DNA of 64,000 nucleotides from assembly GCA_963841635.1 (NCBI GenBank), contig CAWJDO010000002.1:2728001-2792000 (forward strand), written 5' to 3'. The DNA is from DASWZN01 sp963841635. Its GTDB lineage: Bacteria; Acidobacteriota; Terriglobia; Bryobacterales; Bryobacteraceae. A model generated the notes under the pieces. That model did no database searches and was not told where the DNA came from. It worked only from the letters and a program-made list of their open reading frames with translations. This document shows, one piece after another, positions 25,103 through 34,149 of this stretch (its first letter is position 1; each line of letters begins with the position of its first letter). A program made the position numbers and the translations under genes.

Positions 25103-26554
25103 ATGCCCTACCCAGACCTTCGCGCGTTCATCCAGGCGCTTGAGAAACAAGGCGAGCTCGAGCGGATTCCCTTCGAAGTCGATCCCGTGCTCGAGATCAC
25201 CGAGTTCGCCGACCGCTCCGTCAAGCGCGGCGGGCCGGCCCTGCTGTTCGAGAAACCCACCGGCTCGAAGATTCCGGTGCTGATCAACGCCTTCGCATCG
25301 ACGCGGCGTATGGAGCTGGCGCTCGAAGTGTCGTCGATCGACGAGGTGGCCGGCCGTGTCTCGGAATGGCTGGCGATGGAGAAGCCCGAGGGCCTGATCG
25401 CGAAGCTCAAGATGCTGCCGAAGCTGGCCGAGATCGGCGCCTTCTTTCCGAAGAGCGTGGCGAGCGGGCCGGTGAAAGAAGTGATCCGCCGGGACGGCTT
25501 CTCTCTTGCCAACTACCCGATCCTGCAGTGCTGGCCGCAGGACGCCGGCAGGTTCATCACGCTGCCCCTGGTGTTCTCGAAGAACCCCGACACCGGCAAG
25601 CGCAACTGCGGTATGTATCGCCTCCAGGTCTTCGACGATCGCACCACCGGCATGCACTGGCAGACCCACAAGCAGGGCGCGGAGCACTACCGGCGCATGG
25701 CCGCGCAGTCCGGGGCGAAGCGCATGGACGTGGCGGTGGCTCTGGGCGGCGATCCGGCCACGATCTTCTCGGCCGTGCTGCCGCTGCCGCCGGACATCGA
25801 CGAGATGCTGTTCGCGGGCTTCCTGCGCGGGGCCCCGGTCGAGATGGTGAAGTGCGAGACCTGCGACGTGGAAGTGCCGGCGCAGGCGGAGATCGTCCTC
25901 GAAGGCTACGTCGAGCTGGGCGAGTTGCGCCGCGAAGGTCCATTCGGCGATCACACCGGCTACTACTCGCTCGACGACGACTACCCGGTGTTTCACGTCA
26001 CCTGCGTCACCGAGCGCAAGCAGCCGATCTATCCCGCGACCATCGTCGGGCCTCCGCCCATGGAGGACTATTTCATGGGCAAAGCCATCGAGCGCATCTT
26101 CCTCCCGTTGATGCGGCTGCAACTGCCGGAGATCCGCGACGTCTCCATGCCGGCCGAGGGAATCTTCCACAACCTGATGCTGGTGGCCATCCGCAAGTCG
26201 TATCCCGGCCACGCGCGCAAAGTGATGCACGCCGTCTGGGGCATGGGCCAGGCGATGTTCTCGAAATGCATCGTGGTGGTGGACGAAGACGTGAACGTGC
26301 AGGACGTCCGCGAGGTCGCGTGGCGTGCGCTGAACAACATCGACCCCCAGCGCGACATCGAATTCTCGATGGGCCCGATCGATTCGCTCGACCACGCCAG
26401 CCGCCTCCCGAACTACGGCTCGAAGATGGGCGTCGACGCGACGAAGAAGTGGCCCGGCGAAGGCTTCACGCGCCCCTGGCCGGACGTCATCCGCATGTCG
26501 CCCGAGGTGGTGAAGAGGGTGGACGAGCTGTGGAACAGGGCGGGGCTGAAGTGA
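25103..26554 (+). CDS. ubiD: UbiD family decarboxylase
   Basis: A 483-residue prenyl-FMN-dependent decarboxylase, of the length and pattern used in ubiquinone or menaquinone synthesis. Family segments are YPDLRAFIQALEK at the start, GMYRLQVFDDRTTGMHW with the cofactor-binding arginine region, FGDHTGYYSLDD with the catalytic Glu/Asp region, and VGPPPMEDYFMGKA. ATG 25103 is taken as the start of the conserved N-terminus. The prenyl-FMN synthase UbiX is not nearby. The exact acid (4-hydroxybenzoate-type or futalosine-pathway) cannot be told from the window. Confidence 0.88.
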   Translation: MPYPDLRAFIQALEKQGELERIPFEVDPVLEITEFADRSVKRGGPALLFEKPTGSKIPVLINAFASTRRMELALEVSSIDEVAGRVSEWLAMEKPEGLIAKLKMLPKLAEIGAFFPKSVASGPVKEVIRRDGFSLANYPILQCWPQDAGRFITLPLVFSKNPDTGKRNCGMYRLQVFDDRTTGMHWQTHKQGAEHYRRMAAQSGAKRMDVAVALGGDPATIFSAVLPLPPDIDEMLFAGFLRGAPVEMVKCETCDVEVPAQAEIVLEGYVELGELRREGPFGDHTGYYSLDDDYPVFHVTCVTERKQPIYPATIVGPPPMEDYFMGKAIERIFLPLMRLQLPEIRDVSMPAEGIFHNLMLVAIRKSYPGHARKVMHAVWGMGQAMFSKCIVVVDEDVNVQDVREVAWRALNNIDPQRDIEFSMGPIDSLDHASRLPNYGSKMGVDATKKWPGEGFTRPWPDVIRMSPEVVKRVDELWNRAGLK

Positions 26555-26565
26555 GGGCAACCACT

Positions 26566-26644
26566 GGCCACGAATGAACACGAATGAACACGAATCGGAA
26601 ATAGCCTATGGCTTATTCGTGTGCATTCGTGTTCATTCGTGGCC
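26566..26644. terminator. Long hairpin between convergent ubiD and ABC genes
   Basis: The arms are 26566-26595 and 26615-26644, 30 nt each with 29 complementary positions, closed by a 19-nt loop that can pair further. Each arm is built of the unit ACGAATGAAC repeated. It lies 12 bp after the ubiD stop and 26 bp before the last ABC gene stop, so it would fold in both transcripts. There is no long T-run; a bidirectional transcript end or a mobile palindrome are both possible. Confidence 0.6.
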
Positions 26645-26669
26645 ACGATCGTCTTAGCGGCCTGCCGCG

Positions 26670-27458
26670 CTACGTCCCCGTTGAGGTATAGTTCCGCACG
26701 CCGCGGTTCCAGATGGCGATGGCTACGGTGAGAAAGACCGCGGTCACCACCGGCAGGATCCAGGTGTAAATTCGGTAGATCTCTTTGTGCAGGATGTGCG
26801 CCGTCGGGTAGAAGCTGGCGAACCCAAACGGCACGATCCAGCTCAGCAGGAAGCGGATGAACTGGCCGTAGATGTCGAGCGGGTAGCGCCCGAACGCCAG
26901 CATGTTGTAGATGGGCGGTGTCACGCCCACGCGGTCTTCAGCCCAGAAGGACACCGAGGTCAGCATTAGGAAGATCGCCGTGTAAATGGTGCACCCGCAA
27001 AGCGAGGCGTAGACGATGAATAGCCAGCCCGTCGCACCCAGGTGCAGGCTCAGGCGGTGCGCGCAGCTCGTCACGATCACGAATCCCAGCACCGTGTCGC
27101 CCAACGCCTCCAGGCGAAACTGTCCGAAAAGCACCTGGAACAGCGAGCTCACCGGGCGCGTCAGCACCTGGTCGAACTTGCCCTGCACGATATAGGCGTC
27201 GCTGAAGAAGTACAGGTTGATGCTGAGCAGGTTGAAGAGCGACATCGGCAGCAGCGAAAAGCCGTAGAGGAACATGATTTCCAAGAAGCTCCAGCCGGCG
27301 ATGCGCGGCATGCGGCCGAAGATCAGAAATACCACGGCCACGCTGCATGCGGTCGCGAGCATCATGGAAAGCACGGAGATGAGAAAATCCAGGCGATAGC
27401 CCAGGCGCACCTTGGCGTATTGCACGAAGTACTGGCCGAACAGCGACAGATAGCGCAT
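26670..27458 (-). CDS. ABC-2 type exporter permease (second subunit)
   Basis: A 262-residue membrane protein with six hydrophobic helices, of the ABC-2 family linked with COG4586-type ATPases. Segments include LFGQYFVQYAKVRLGYRLDF at the start, IFGRMPRIAGWSFLEIMFLYG, and QGKFDQVLTRPVSSLFQVL. Its ATG immediately follows the TGA stop of the preceding permease (TGAATG), which indicates translational coupling. Third gene of a three-gene exporter; substrate unknown. Confidence 0.88.
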   Translation of the reverse strand: MRYLSLFGQYFVQYAKVRLGYRLDFLISVLSMMLATACSVAVVFLIFGRMPRIAGWSFLEIMFLYGFSLLPMSLFNLLSINLYFFSDAYIVQGKFDQVLTRPVSSLFQVLFGQFRLEALGDTVLGFVIVTSCAHRLSLHLGATGWLFIVYASLCGCTIYTAIFLMLTSVSFWAEDRVGVTPPIYNMLAFGRYPLDIYGQFIRFLLSWIVPFGFASFYPTAHILHKEIYRIYTWILPVVTAVFLTVAIAIWNRGVRNYTSTGT

Positions 27459-28253
27459 TCAGCCTCCGTGCACCGTGATCTTGCGGCTCATCAGGCTCCA
27501 GAACCGCCGGCCGAACCACAGCAGGAAGACCACCCAGAACACCTCGATCGCGAGCGACGCCGCCGTCTGCGGCCACGTCATCTTGCCCAGGTAGATCATG
27601 AGGGGAGTGAAACCGATGTGCTCGAACGGCAGCCAGTGCGAGACCACGCGCAACGGCGCCGGCAGCAGCGTCAGCGGCACCAGTACGCCCGAGAGCAGGT
27701 CCTGAACCCAGAACTTCGCGCGCAGCAGTCCCAGGATCGAGACCAGCCGGATGGCGCACGTCCCCACGATGAAGTTCATCGCCGCCACCAGCATCACGCT
27801 CGCCGCCAGCGACACCAGGAACACCGCGAAGTGCGCCAGGTCCGCGGGCGGCAGCAGCGGAAAGATCAGGCTCACCACCACCGCGGTCGGCACCGTGAGC
27901 AGCAGCAGGCGGAACGCCGATTCCCCTACCGAGCGCGCCACGTAGCTGGTCTGCAGGCTGACCGGTTTCAGCAGGGTCATCGTGATGCGGCCGTCCAGAA
28001 TGTCCTCCGCCATCTCCGCGTCGAGGTTGTTGAAGTACATCGAGCGGATGATCCAGCCGACCGCGACATAGGTGATCATCTGCGGGAACGTGAAGCCGGC
28101 GAAGTGCGGGTCCACATGGAAGATGGCGCGCCAGATGAAGTAGTAGACGGCCACGTTGATCAGGTAGTTGATGATGCCGGTGTAGTAGCGCAGGCGGAAC
28201 GCGAGCATGTTGAGGAAGCCGATGCGCGAGAATTCCAGGGCTACCGAGGACAA
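27459..28253 (-). CDS. ABC-2 type exporter permease (first subunit)
   Basis: A 264-residue membrane protein, paralogous to the next gene: FSRIGFLNMLAFRLRYYTGI at the N-terminus, a loop ILDGRITMTLLKPVSLQ matching the LTRPVS loop of its partner, and a C-terminal FVVFLLWFGRRFW-like helix. No ATG precedes the conserved N-terminus. TTG 28253, overlapping the ATPase stop by 13 nt, is the most likely start; ATG 28208 would remove part of the first conserved segment. Two different permeases suggest a heterodimeric channel. Confidence 0.85.
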   Translation of the reverse strand: MSSVALEFSRIGFLNMLAFRLRYYTGIINYLINVAVYYFIWRAIFHVDPHFAGFTFPQMITYVAVGWIIRSMYFNNLDAEMAEDILDGRITMTLLKPVSLQTSYVARSVGESAFRLLLLTVPTAVVVSLIFPLLPPADLAHFAVFLVSLAASVMLVAAMNFIVGTCAIRLVSILGLLRAKFWVQDLLSGVLVPLTLLPAPLRVVSHWLPFEHIGFTPLMIYLGKMTWPQTAASLAIEVFWVVFLLWFGRRFWSLMSRKITVHGG

Positions 28254-29266
28254 CGTTCCGGCTCCGGCACCAGGCCGCCCGTGTAAATGGTGCGGACGAC
28301 CTCTTCGATGGATTGTTCTTCGATCACGATGTCCAGCACCGTAGCGGCCATGACCACCTGGCGAATGATCTCGGCGGTGGAGTGCTCGGTGTGGTCGAAG
28401 GAGAGACGGTAGGTCATGCCGTCCAGCTTCTCGCGCCGAACGCCGGGGATCTCGATGCGCTCGAAGCGCTCGGCCTGCTCGCGGTCCTTGAGGTCGAACT
28501 TGATGGTGGCTTCGCGCCAGAGTTGCCGCTTGAGACCCGCGAGGCCTCCGTCGAACAGCAGCCGGCCCTTGTCGATAATCATCAGCCGCGGGCAAAGCTC
28601 CTCGATGTCAGCGAGGTCGTGCGTGGTGAGCAGAACGGTGGTGCCGAAGTCGCGGTTGACGTGCTTCAGGAAGGCGCGGATGCTCTCCTTGGCGACGATG
28701 TCGAGGCCGATGGTGGGTTCGTCCAGAAACAGCAGCGGCGGGTTGTGCAGCAACGCGGCGGCCATGTCGCAGCGCATGCGCTCGCCCAGGCTGAGCTTGC
28801 GGACCGGCGTGTGCAGGTAGCGGCCGATCTCCAGCACCCCGTCGAACTGCTTCATGCGAGCGGCGTAGTCGGCGTCCGAAACGCCGTAGATCTTCTTCAG
28901 CAGCCGGAAGGATTCCACCACGGCGATGTCCCACCACAGCTGCGTGCGCTGCCCGAAGACGGCGCCGATGGTGCGCGTGTAGCGCGCGCGCTCCGTGAGC
29001 GGGACGAAGCCGTTGGCGCGCACCGTGCCGGAGGTCGGCACCAGGATTCCGGTCAGCATTTTGATGGTGGTGGATTTGCCCGCGCCGTTCGGCCCTATGT
29101 AGCCGACCATCTCGCCGGGATGGACCTCGAAGGTGATGCCGTCCACCGCGCGCACGGTTTTGTACTCGCGCACAACGAGGTTCTGGAGCGCGCCCCACAG
29201 CCCTTCACGCCGCTCGAAGGTGCGGAACTCCTTGATCAGGTTGTCGACTTGGATCGCGCCGAGCAC
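28241..29266 (-). CDS. ABC exporter ATP-binding protein
   Basis: A 341-residue ATPase. Walker A is GPNGAGKST, the signature is KLSLGERMRCD, Walker B is LLFLDEPTIGLD and the switch histidine is in LLTTHDL. The N-terminal extension REGLWGALQNLVVREYKTVRAV and the C-terminal ~80 residues match the uncharacterised COG4586 group, which pairs with two ABC-2 permeases. It starts at GTG 29266 and is the first gene of the exporter operon. Possible roles include lipid or drug export. Confidence 0.93.
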   Translation of the reverse strand: MLGAIQVDNLIKEFRTFERREGLWGALQNLVVREYKTVRAVDGITFEVHPGEMVGYIGPNGAGKSTTIKMLTGILVPTSGTVRANGFVPLTERARYTRTIGAVFGQRTQLWWDIAVVESFRLLKKIYGVSDADYAARMKQFDGVLEIGRYLHTPVRKLSLGERMRCDMAAALLHNPPLLFLDEPTIGLDIVAKESIRAFLKHVNRDFGTTVLLTTHDLADIEELCPRLMIIDKGRLLFDGGLAGLKRQLWREATIKFDLKDREQAERFERIEIPGVRREKLDGMTYRLSFDHTEHSTAEIIRQVVMAATVLDIVIEEQSIEEVVRTIYTGGLVPEPERCPR

Positions 29267-29482
29267 TAAACTTCAGGGTATCGCAGAGGGACCGGCTACC
29301 GGTCCCTGAATCTCCTGGGCCGCCGCCAACATCGGTACAATGTAGGTGTGTGCCGGGGGGAAGCGTTTGCAGCCGCCCTTTCGGATAGACCTGTTATAAC
29401 CCGCTGTTGCCACTCAATCCCGAAGGCGAACGCTCCCCGGACGTGCCACATCGAATAGACATTGACCAAAGGAGGTGCATGT

Positions 29483-30391
29483 ATGTACGCGATTACTGGA
29501 GCATCGGGCAATACGGGAAGCGTGGCAGCGCGGGAACTTCTGGCGCGCGGTGAAAAAGTTCGTGCCATTGGAAGGAGCGCGGACCATCTCGCGAACCTGG
29601 CCAAAAAGGGCGCGGAGGTTTTTGTCGCCGACGCTGCCGACTCGGAAGCGTTAGCCAAGGCGTTTGATGGCGTGACGGCGGCTTACCTCATGGTGCCGCC
29701 TAGCATGACCGCGCCCGACGTGACGGCATATTACGGCCGGATTTCCGATTCGCTGGCGCGCGCAGTCGAGAAGGCCGGCCTGACGAAGGCCGTGGTGCTC
29801 AGCAGCATCGGCGCCGACAAGGCCGACAAGGTCGGGCCGGTGAAAGGGCTGCATTATCTGGAGGAGAAACTAAAGGGAGTCAAAACGTTGGGAGCGATTT
29901 TCCTGCGCCCCGGGTATTTTATGGAGAACCTGATGCCGCAGGTGAACGTGATCAAGAGCATGGGGTTCGTGGGCGGGCCGTTGCGCGGCGATCTGCCTTT
30001 GCCGCTGATCGCCACCCGCGACATCGGCCGCGCCGCCGCTGAGTTACTGGCCCGGCATGATTTCACGGGGAAACAGGCCCGCGAATTGCTCGGCCAGCGC
30101 GACGTAAATTATCAGGAAATCACCAACATCATCGGCAAGGCCATCGGCCGGCCCGAACTGCGCTACACGCAGCTTCCGGCGGAGCAACTGAAGCCCGCGT
30201 TCATGCAAATGGGTATTTCGGCGAGCATGGCGGATTTGCTGCTTGAGATGTCCGCGGCGCTGAACTCGGGTTACATGAAACCGCTCGAAAAACGTTCGCC
30301 CCAGAACTCGACTCCGACCTCGCTCGAGACATTTGTGAGCGAGGGCTTTGTGCCCGCGTTTCGCGGCTCGACCGCTGGCGCCGCAAGTTGA
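29483..30391 (+). CDS. NmrA-like NAD(P)-binding protein
   Basis: A 302-residue atypical short-chain dehydrogenase/NmrA family protein. It opens with the dinucleotide loop TGASGNTGSVAA and continues with VRAIGRSADHLANL, SSIGADKAD and a FLRPGYFMENL segment characteristic of NmrA/NADPH:quinone-type sensors. AAAGGAGGTG at 29468-29477 is one of the best ribosome sites in the window and fixes ATG 29483. Base composition here looks slightly less GC-rich than in the neighbours (AAAAAG-rich codons), which may hint at more recent gain. It is isolated; substrate or regulatory role unknown. Confidence 0.85.
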   Translation: MYAITGASGNTGSVAARELLARGEKVRAIGRSADHLANLAKKGAEVFVADAADSEALAKAFDGVTAAYLMVPPSMTAPDVTAYYGRISDSLARAVEKAGLTKAVVLSSIGADKADKVGPVKGLHYLEEKLKGVKTLGAIFLRPGYFMENLMPQVNVIKSMGFVGGPLRGDLPLPLIATRDIGRAAAELLARHDFTGKQARELLGQRDVNYQEITNIIGKAIGRPELRYTQLPAEQLKPAFMQMGISASMADLLLEMSAALNSGYMKPLEKRSPQNSTPTSLETFVSEGFVPAFRGSTAGAAS

Positions 30392-30413
30392 CCAGGGCCC
30401 GGCAGTCAGGCGT

Positions 30414-31454
30414 TCAACGCAGCTCGTCCATGATCTTATCGAGCGCTTCACGCGGCGGCCGCGTCCTCGACTCGGGCAGGGTGCCGAGCGGCGCGTCCAC
30501 CAGGTTCAACTGATCGATGAAGTGCTTGCGCGTGGGATCGAGATACAGGATGCCGGTGATCACGTGTCCCGCGGCTTCGGCATCGTTGAGCGTCCGTAAG
30601 GCGTTCATCTTATCGGCAGGATCGTAGTCACGGCCTAGCTTCTTGAGGAGCAGCCGGGAGCCATCGTGCAGCGTGATCTCGCGGACCTCGCCCTCCGGGA
30701 TCTCGACGGTGATGTCGGCGAAGGCAGGCACGAAATCCAGCTCCTGAAGCGGCTCGTCGTGCTCCTTCATGTAGGCGTAGCTCTTGGTCGAACCCTCGTG
30801 ATCGTTGAAGGTTACGCAGGGCGAAATCACATCGATGATCGACAGCCCGTGGTGCGCGATCGCGGCCTTGAGAATGGCCTGCAGCTGGCGCTTGTCGCCT
30901 GAGAAGGAGCGGGCCACGAGCGTGGCGCCCAACTGAATTGCCTCCACGCAACAGTCGATGGGCGTGAGGTCGTTGATCACGCCGGTCTTGAGCTTCGCCC
31001 CCAGGTCAGCCGTCGCCGAGAACTGGCCTTTGGTCAGGCCGTAGACGCCGTTGTTCTCGATGATGTACACCTGCCGGATGTTGCGGCGCAGCATATGGAT
31101 GAACTGGCCGATGCCGATGGACGCGGTGTCGCCGTCGCCCGAGACCGTGATCCCGAACAGGTGGCGGTTGGCCAGGATGGCGCCGGTGGCGACCGAGGGC
31201 GCGCGGCCGTGCACGGAGTTGAACCCGTGCGCCACGTTCAAGAAGTACGCCGGCGATTTCGACGAGCAGCCGATGCCGGAGAACTTGGCCACCGACCATG
31301 GCTCGATGCCCATGTCATAAAACGCCTCGATGATTCGCTCGGAGATGGCGTTGTGGCCACAGCCCGCGCACAGCGTGGTGCGGCCGCCCTTGTAGCTGGC
31401 AACCTCTAGGCCGATGTGGTTGGTCTTCTTGGGCGGCGCGGTGGTGGTGGACAT
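30414..31454 (-). CDS. korB: 2-oxoacid:ferredoxin oxidoreductase, beta subunit
   Basis: The 346-residue thiamine-diphosphate subunit of a 2-oxoacid (probably 2-oxoglutarate) ferredoxin oxidoreductase. The iron-sulfur cysteines lie in LCAGCGHN, GIGCSSK and SPCVTFNDHEG, and the TPP site in SGDGDTASIG. No ferredoxin domain is fused. Its ATG overlaps the stop of the alpha gene by one base (TGATG), so the two subunits are coupled. It likely works in a reductive or oxidative TCA step. Confidence 0.93.
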   Translation of the reverse strand: MSTTTAPPKKTNHIGLEVASYKGGRTTLCAGCGHNAISERIIEAFYDMGIEPWSVAKFSGIGCSSKSPAYFLNVAHGFNSVHGRAPSVATGAILANRHLFGITVSGDGDTASIGIGQFIHMLRRNIRQVYIIENNGVYGLTKGQFSATADLGAKLKTGVINDLTPIDCCVEAIQLGATLVARSFSGDKRQLQAILKAAIAHHGLSIIDVISPCVTFNDHEGSTKSYAYMKEHDEPLQELDFVPAFADITVEIPEGEVREITLHDGSRLLLKKLGRDYDPADKMNALRTLNDAEAAGHVITGILYLDPTRKHFIDQLNLVDAPLGTLPESRTRPPREALDKIMDELR

Positions 31455-33298
31455 CAGAGTCCCTCCTGGCGGACGATTTCATCGGTTATCGTGCGCGCGT
31501 CGAGCGGCAGGCCGCCGTAATAACGCACGCTGCGGATCTTGGCGATCAACTCCGGCTCGAATTCCAGGCGCATCAGCATCACCAACTGGGCATCGCGATT
31601 CTGGTCGATGACATAGACGCGCTCGTGGCGCCGGACGAAATCGATCAGCTCCTCGCCGAAGGGGAAGGCTTTGAGCCGCAAGTAGCTGGACTCGAGGCCC
31701 TGCTCCCGAAGCAACTGGTCGCGGCTCTCTTCGGTGCCGTAGCGCGACGTGCCCGCGCAGACGAGGCCGACATGGGCGCGGCTGTTGAGATCGAGGTGCG
31801 GCGCCGGCATCGCCCCGCGGATGCTCTCGAATTTGCGCGACAGACGGTCCACGTTGTTCATGTAGTCGTCTTCGCGCTCGCTGTAACCGGCGCGGTCGTT
31901 GTGCCCGCTGCCGCGCGTGAAGAATGCCGCGGCGGGGTGATTCGTGCCGGGGAGCGTGCGGTAGCCCACCCCGTCGCCATCCACGTCGCGATAGCGTGCG
32001 AAGCCGCCCAGCTTGGTCAGCTCTTCGGCGTTCAGAACCTTGCCGCGCTCGATGGGCTTCTCGGGGTACTGGAACGCGTCGGACATCCAGTTATTCATTC
32101 CCAGGTCGAGGTCGCTCATCACGAACACCGGCGTCTGGAAGCGCTCGGCCAGATCGAAGGCGTCGATCATCATGCTGAAGCACTCGCGCGGCGAGGAAGG
32201 GAAGAGCATGGGGTGCTTGGTGTCGCCGTGGGAGAGCATCGCGGTCGAAACCAGGTCTCCCTGCATGGTGCGCGTGGGCAGGCCGGTCGAAGGCCCGACG
32301 CGCTGCACGTCCACGATCACCGCGGGGATTTCGGCGTAGTAGCCCAGGCCCGTGAACTCGGACATGAGCGAGATGCCGGGGCCCGAGGTGGCGGTCATGG
32401 AACGCGCGCCCGCCCAGCTTGCGCCCAGCACCATGCCGATCGACGCCAGTTCGTCCTCGCCCTGCACCACGGCATAGGTGGCCTGGCCGGTCTCCTTGTC
32501 GATCCGGAACCGCTTCAAGTAGCCGATCAGCGACTCCACCAGCGACGACGACGGCGTGATGGGATACCACGTGACCACGGTCACGCCGGCGAACATCGCG
32601 CCCAGCGCGCAGGACGCGTTGCCATCGATGATAATCTTGCCGGCCGTGGCGTTCATGCGCTTGACCGAGTAGCGGTCGGTCTTGGCCAGGTTCGCGGCGG
32701 CGAAGTCGCGGCCCGCCTCGACCGCGCCCCAGTTCAGGTCGGCGGCCTTGGCCTTGCGCGTCCCGAACTGCTTGAGCAGCGCCTTGCGAACCTCGTCCAT
32801 CTCGATCCCCAGCAGGTGCGCCAGAACGCCGTCGTAGATCATGTTGCGCACCAGCTTGCGGAGCCGCGCCTCGGGGCACACCGGGCCCACCAGCTTGTCA
32901 AAGGGCACCGGATAGAAGTGCAGGTCTTGCCGGATGGCGTTGAGCTTCAGCGGCTCGTCGTAGACTACGGCGGAGCCGGGGTCGAGCTTGCGGACGTCTT
33001 CCTGCGCCGTCTCCGGATTCATGGCGACCAGGAAGTCGATCTCCTTCTTGCGCCCGATGTAGCCGTCCTTACTGGCCCGGATGGTGAACCACGTGGGCAG
33101 GCCGGCGATGTTCGAAGGGAACAGGTTCTTGCCCGAGACCGGGATGCCCATCTGAAACAGGGAGCGCATCAGGACGGTGTTGGCCGTCTGGCTTCCGGAG
33201 CCGTTGACGGTGGCTACCTGTATGGAAAAATCGTTGACACACAACTGCTGAGCCTCGCTCGAAAGCGGGGAAACAGGACTTTCCTCGACTGTTGGCAT
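31454..33298 (-). CDS. korA: 2-oxoacid:acceptor oxidoreductase, fused gamma-alpha subunit
   Basis: A 614-residue protein with an N-terminal gamma domain (about residues 15-190; VNGSGSQTANTVLMRSLFQMG) followed by the alpha domain that binds substrate: GNASCALGAMFAGVTVVTWY, TPSSSL, then ATSGPGISLMSE and DVQRVGPSTGLPT, which are strongly conserved. The fused gamma-alpha arrangement is usual for two-subunit KOR enzymes. It is the first gene of the pair with korB. A perfect TATAAT on this strand (33343-33348) gives a short leader. Confidence 0.93.
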   Translation of the reverse strand: MPTVEESPVSPLSSEAQQLCVNDFSIQVATVNGSGSQTANTVLMRSLFQMGIPVSGKNLFPSNIAGLPTWFTIRASKDGYIGRKKEIDFLVAMNPETAQEDVRKLDPGSAVVYDEPLKLNAIRQDLHFYPVPFDKLVGPVCPEARLRKLVRNMIYDGVLAHLLGIEMDEVRKALLKQFGTRKAKAADLNWGAVEAGRDFAAANLAKTDRYSVKRMNATAGKIIIDGNASCALGAMFAGVTVVTWYPITPSSSLVESLIGYLKRFRIDKETGQATYAVVQGEDELASIGMVLGASWAGARSMTATSGPGISLMSEFTGLGYYAEIPAVIVDVQRVGPSTGLPTRTMQGDLVSTAMLSHGDTKHPMLFPSSPRECFSMMIDAFDLAERFQTPVFVMSDLDLGMNNWMSDAFQYPEKPIERGKVLNAEELTKLGGFARYRDVDGDGVGYRTLPGTNHPAAAFFTRGSGHNDRAGYSEREDDYMNNVDRLSRKFESIRGAMPAPHLDLNSRAHVGLVCAGTSRYGTEESRDQLLREQGLESSYLRLKAFPFGEELIDFVRRHERVYVIDQNRDAQLVMLMRLEFEPELIAKIRSVRYYGGLPLDARTITDEIVRQEGL

Positions 33299-33342
33299 GA
33301 AGTATCGCTATCCCTCTGTTGGGAAACCCTCTCCTGGGTCCA

Positions 33343-33348
33343 ATTATA
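33343..33348 (-). promoter_or_regulatory. Candidate -10 of korAB
   Basis: TATAAT on the minus strand, 44 nt before the korA ATG. The surrounding DNA is GC-rich, so the hexamer stands out. No clear -35. Confidence 0.45.
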
Positions 33349-33400
33349 TGATGCGGATGCAGGGGGCTGCGGTGCGGCGAGTCTCGGACGAGCCGTCCGG

Positions 33401-33982
33401 TCAGTGAGCGCTGGAGCGGCCATAGCCGCCGAAATACCACCGGACTCCGACCGTTGTGTACAGGCCATAGGGCCCGTCCGGACGATAGATCAGCGAGTTC
33501 GGCGTGCCGCCGTACCGGCCCATCAGGTGAGTCCGATGGTGCGTCACGCGGAATTCGAGCTGGTACGGCAGAGTCACTCCGGCCCCCATGGTTTCCTCCC
33601 ATAGGATGCCCGAGTGCGATGCCGTGTACTGCAACTGGGGAACGTTGTCGCCGAAGAAGAATTTCGGCGTGGCGAATACGAACACGTGCTTCAGCAGGGT
33701 TCGCCCAAACGGCTGGATTTCGACGTAGCCGCCCCAGACGTAGCGGGCATAGGCGGCACAATTCACAGCGCCCGGGACCAAGGGGCCCGCCTGCGGCGCG
33801 CACACCCCGAGATCCACCTCGTTGTGCGGCGGCGCCACCTCGAAATCGACGAATCCGCGCACGAAAGTGTGCGGAAGAAAGAGGCGGTCCTCCTCGCCGG
33901 TAGTCTTGGCGGTGTTCTCGGCGGCCTGCACCGCGAACACGGCGCAAGACAGCAGGGCGAATGCGATCGTCAGCCTTCTCAT
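33401..33982 (-). CDS. Exported outer-membrane-like hypothetical protein
   Basis: A 193-residue protein with a signal peptide (MRRLTIAFALLSCAVFAVQA, cleavage near AQA-type AVQAAEN). The mature part alternates short amphipathic strands with turns (FVDFEVAPPHNEVDLG, YVWGGYVEIQPFG, YQLEFRVTHH, LYTTVGVRWYFGGYG), consistent with a small outer-membrane beta-barrel. Related acidobacterial proteins are annotated only as hypothetical as far as known. It lies behind korAB with about 100 bp between. Function unknown. Confidence 0.75.
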   Translation of the reverse strand: MRRLTIAFALLSCAVFAVQAAENTAKTTGEEDRLFLPHTFVRGFVDFEVAPPHNEVDLGVCAPQAGPLVPGAVNCAAYARYVWGGYVEIQPFGRTLLKHVFVFATPKFFFGDNVPQLQYTASHSGILWEETMGAGVTLPYQLEFRVTHHRTHLMGRYGGTPNSLIYRPDGPYGLYTTVGVRWYFGGYGRSSAH

Positions 33983-34064
33983 ACTGGTACTTCTCCCCTT
34001 CGGGTGCGCAGCACCGCGCGCGTACGAAACGCTCTACACTAGCACATCTCCCCGGTGGTCATGT

Positions 34065-34070
34065 TATACT
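34065..34070 (+). promoter_or_regulatory. Candidate -10 of the histidine operon
   Basis: TATACT ends 10 nt before the ATG of the leader peptide (34081). Transcription from here would begin within a few bases of that ATG, which has no ribosome site. Confidence 0.5.
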
Positions 34071-34080
34071 CGTGGTTTCC

Positions 34081-34149
34081 ATGCGAGTCTTGACCGTCGC
34101 CCGGCGCCATCCGCATCACCATCACAGCCGGAATCTGCCGACGGGCTGA
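34081..34149 (+). CDS. hisL: His operon leader peptide
   Basis: A 22-codon reading frame, ATG 34081 to TGA 34147-34149, whose product contains HPHHHH at residues 10-15, five histidines within six codons (34108-34125, CAT and CAC mixed). It ends 74 bp before hisI, and a rho-independent terminator lies between. This is the expected design of a leader that senses charged tRNA-His by ribosome stalling. It has no ribosome site but starts about 10 nt after a TATACT hexamer, so it may be read from a leaderless mRNA. A chance string of five His codons in this position is very unlikely. Translation is not proven by sequence alone. Confidence 0.85.
   Translation: MRVLTVARRHPHHHHSRNLPTG

Noticed and set aside
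31625..33604. A 659-codon open frame antisense to korA
   Set aside because: Shadow frame of a well-identified gene; no ribosome site or domain.
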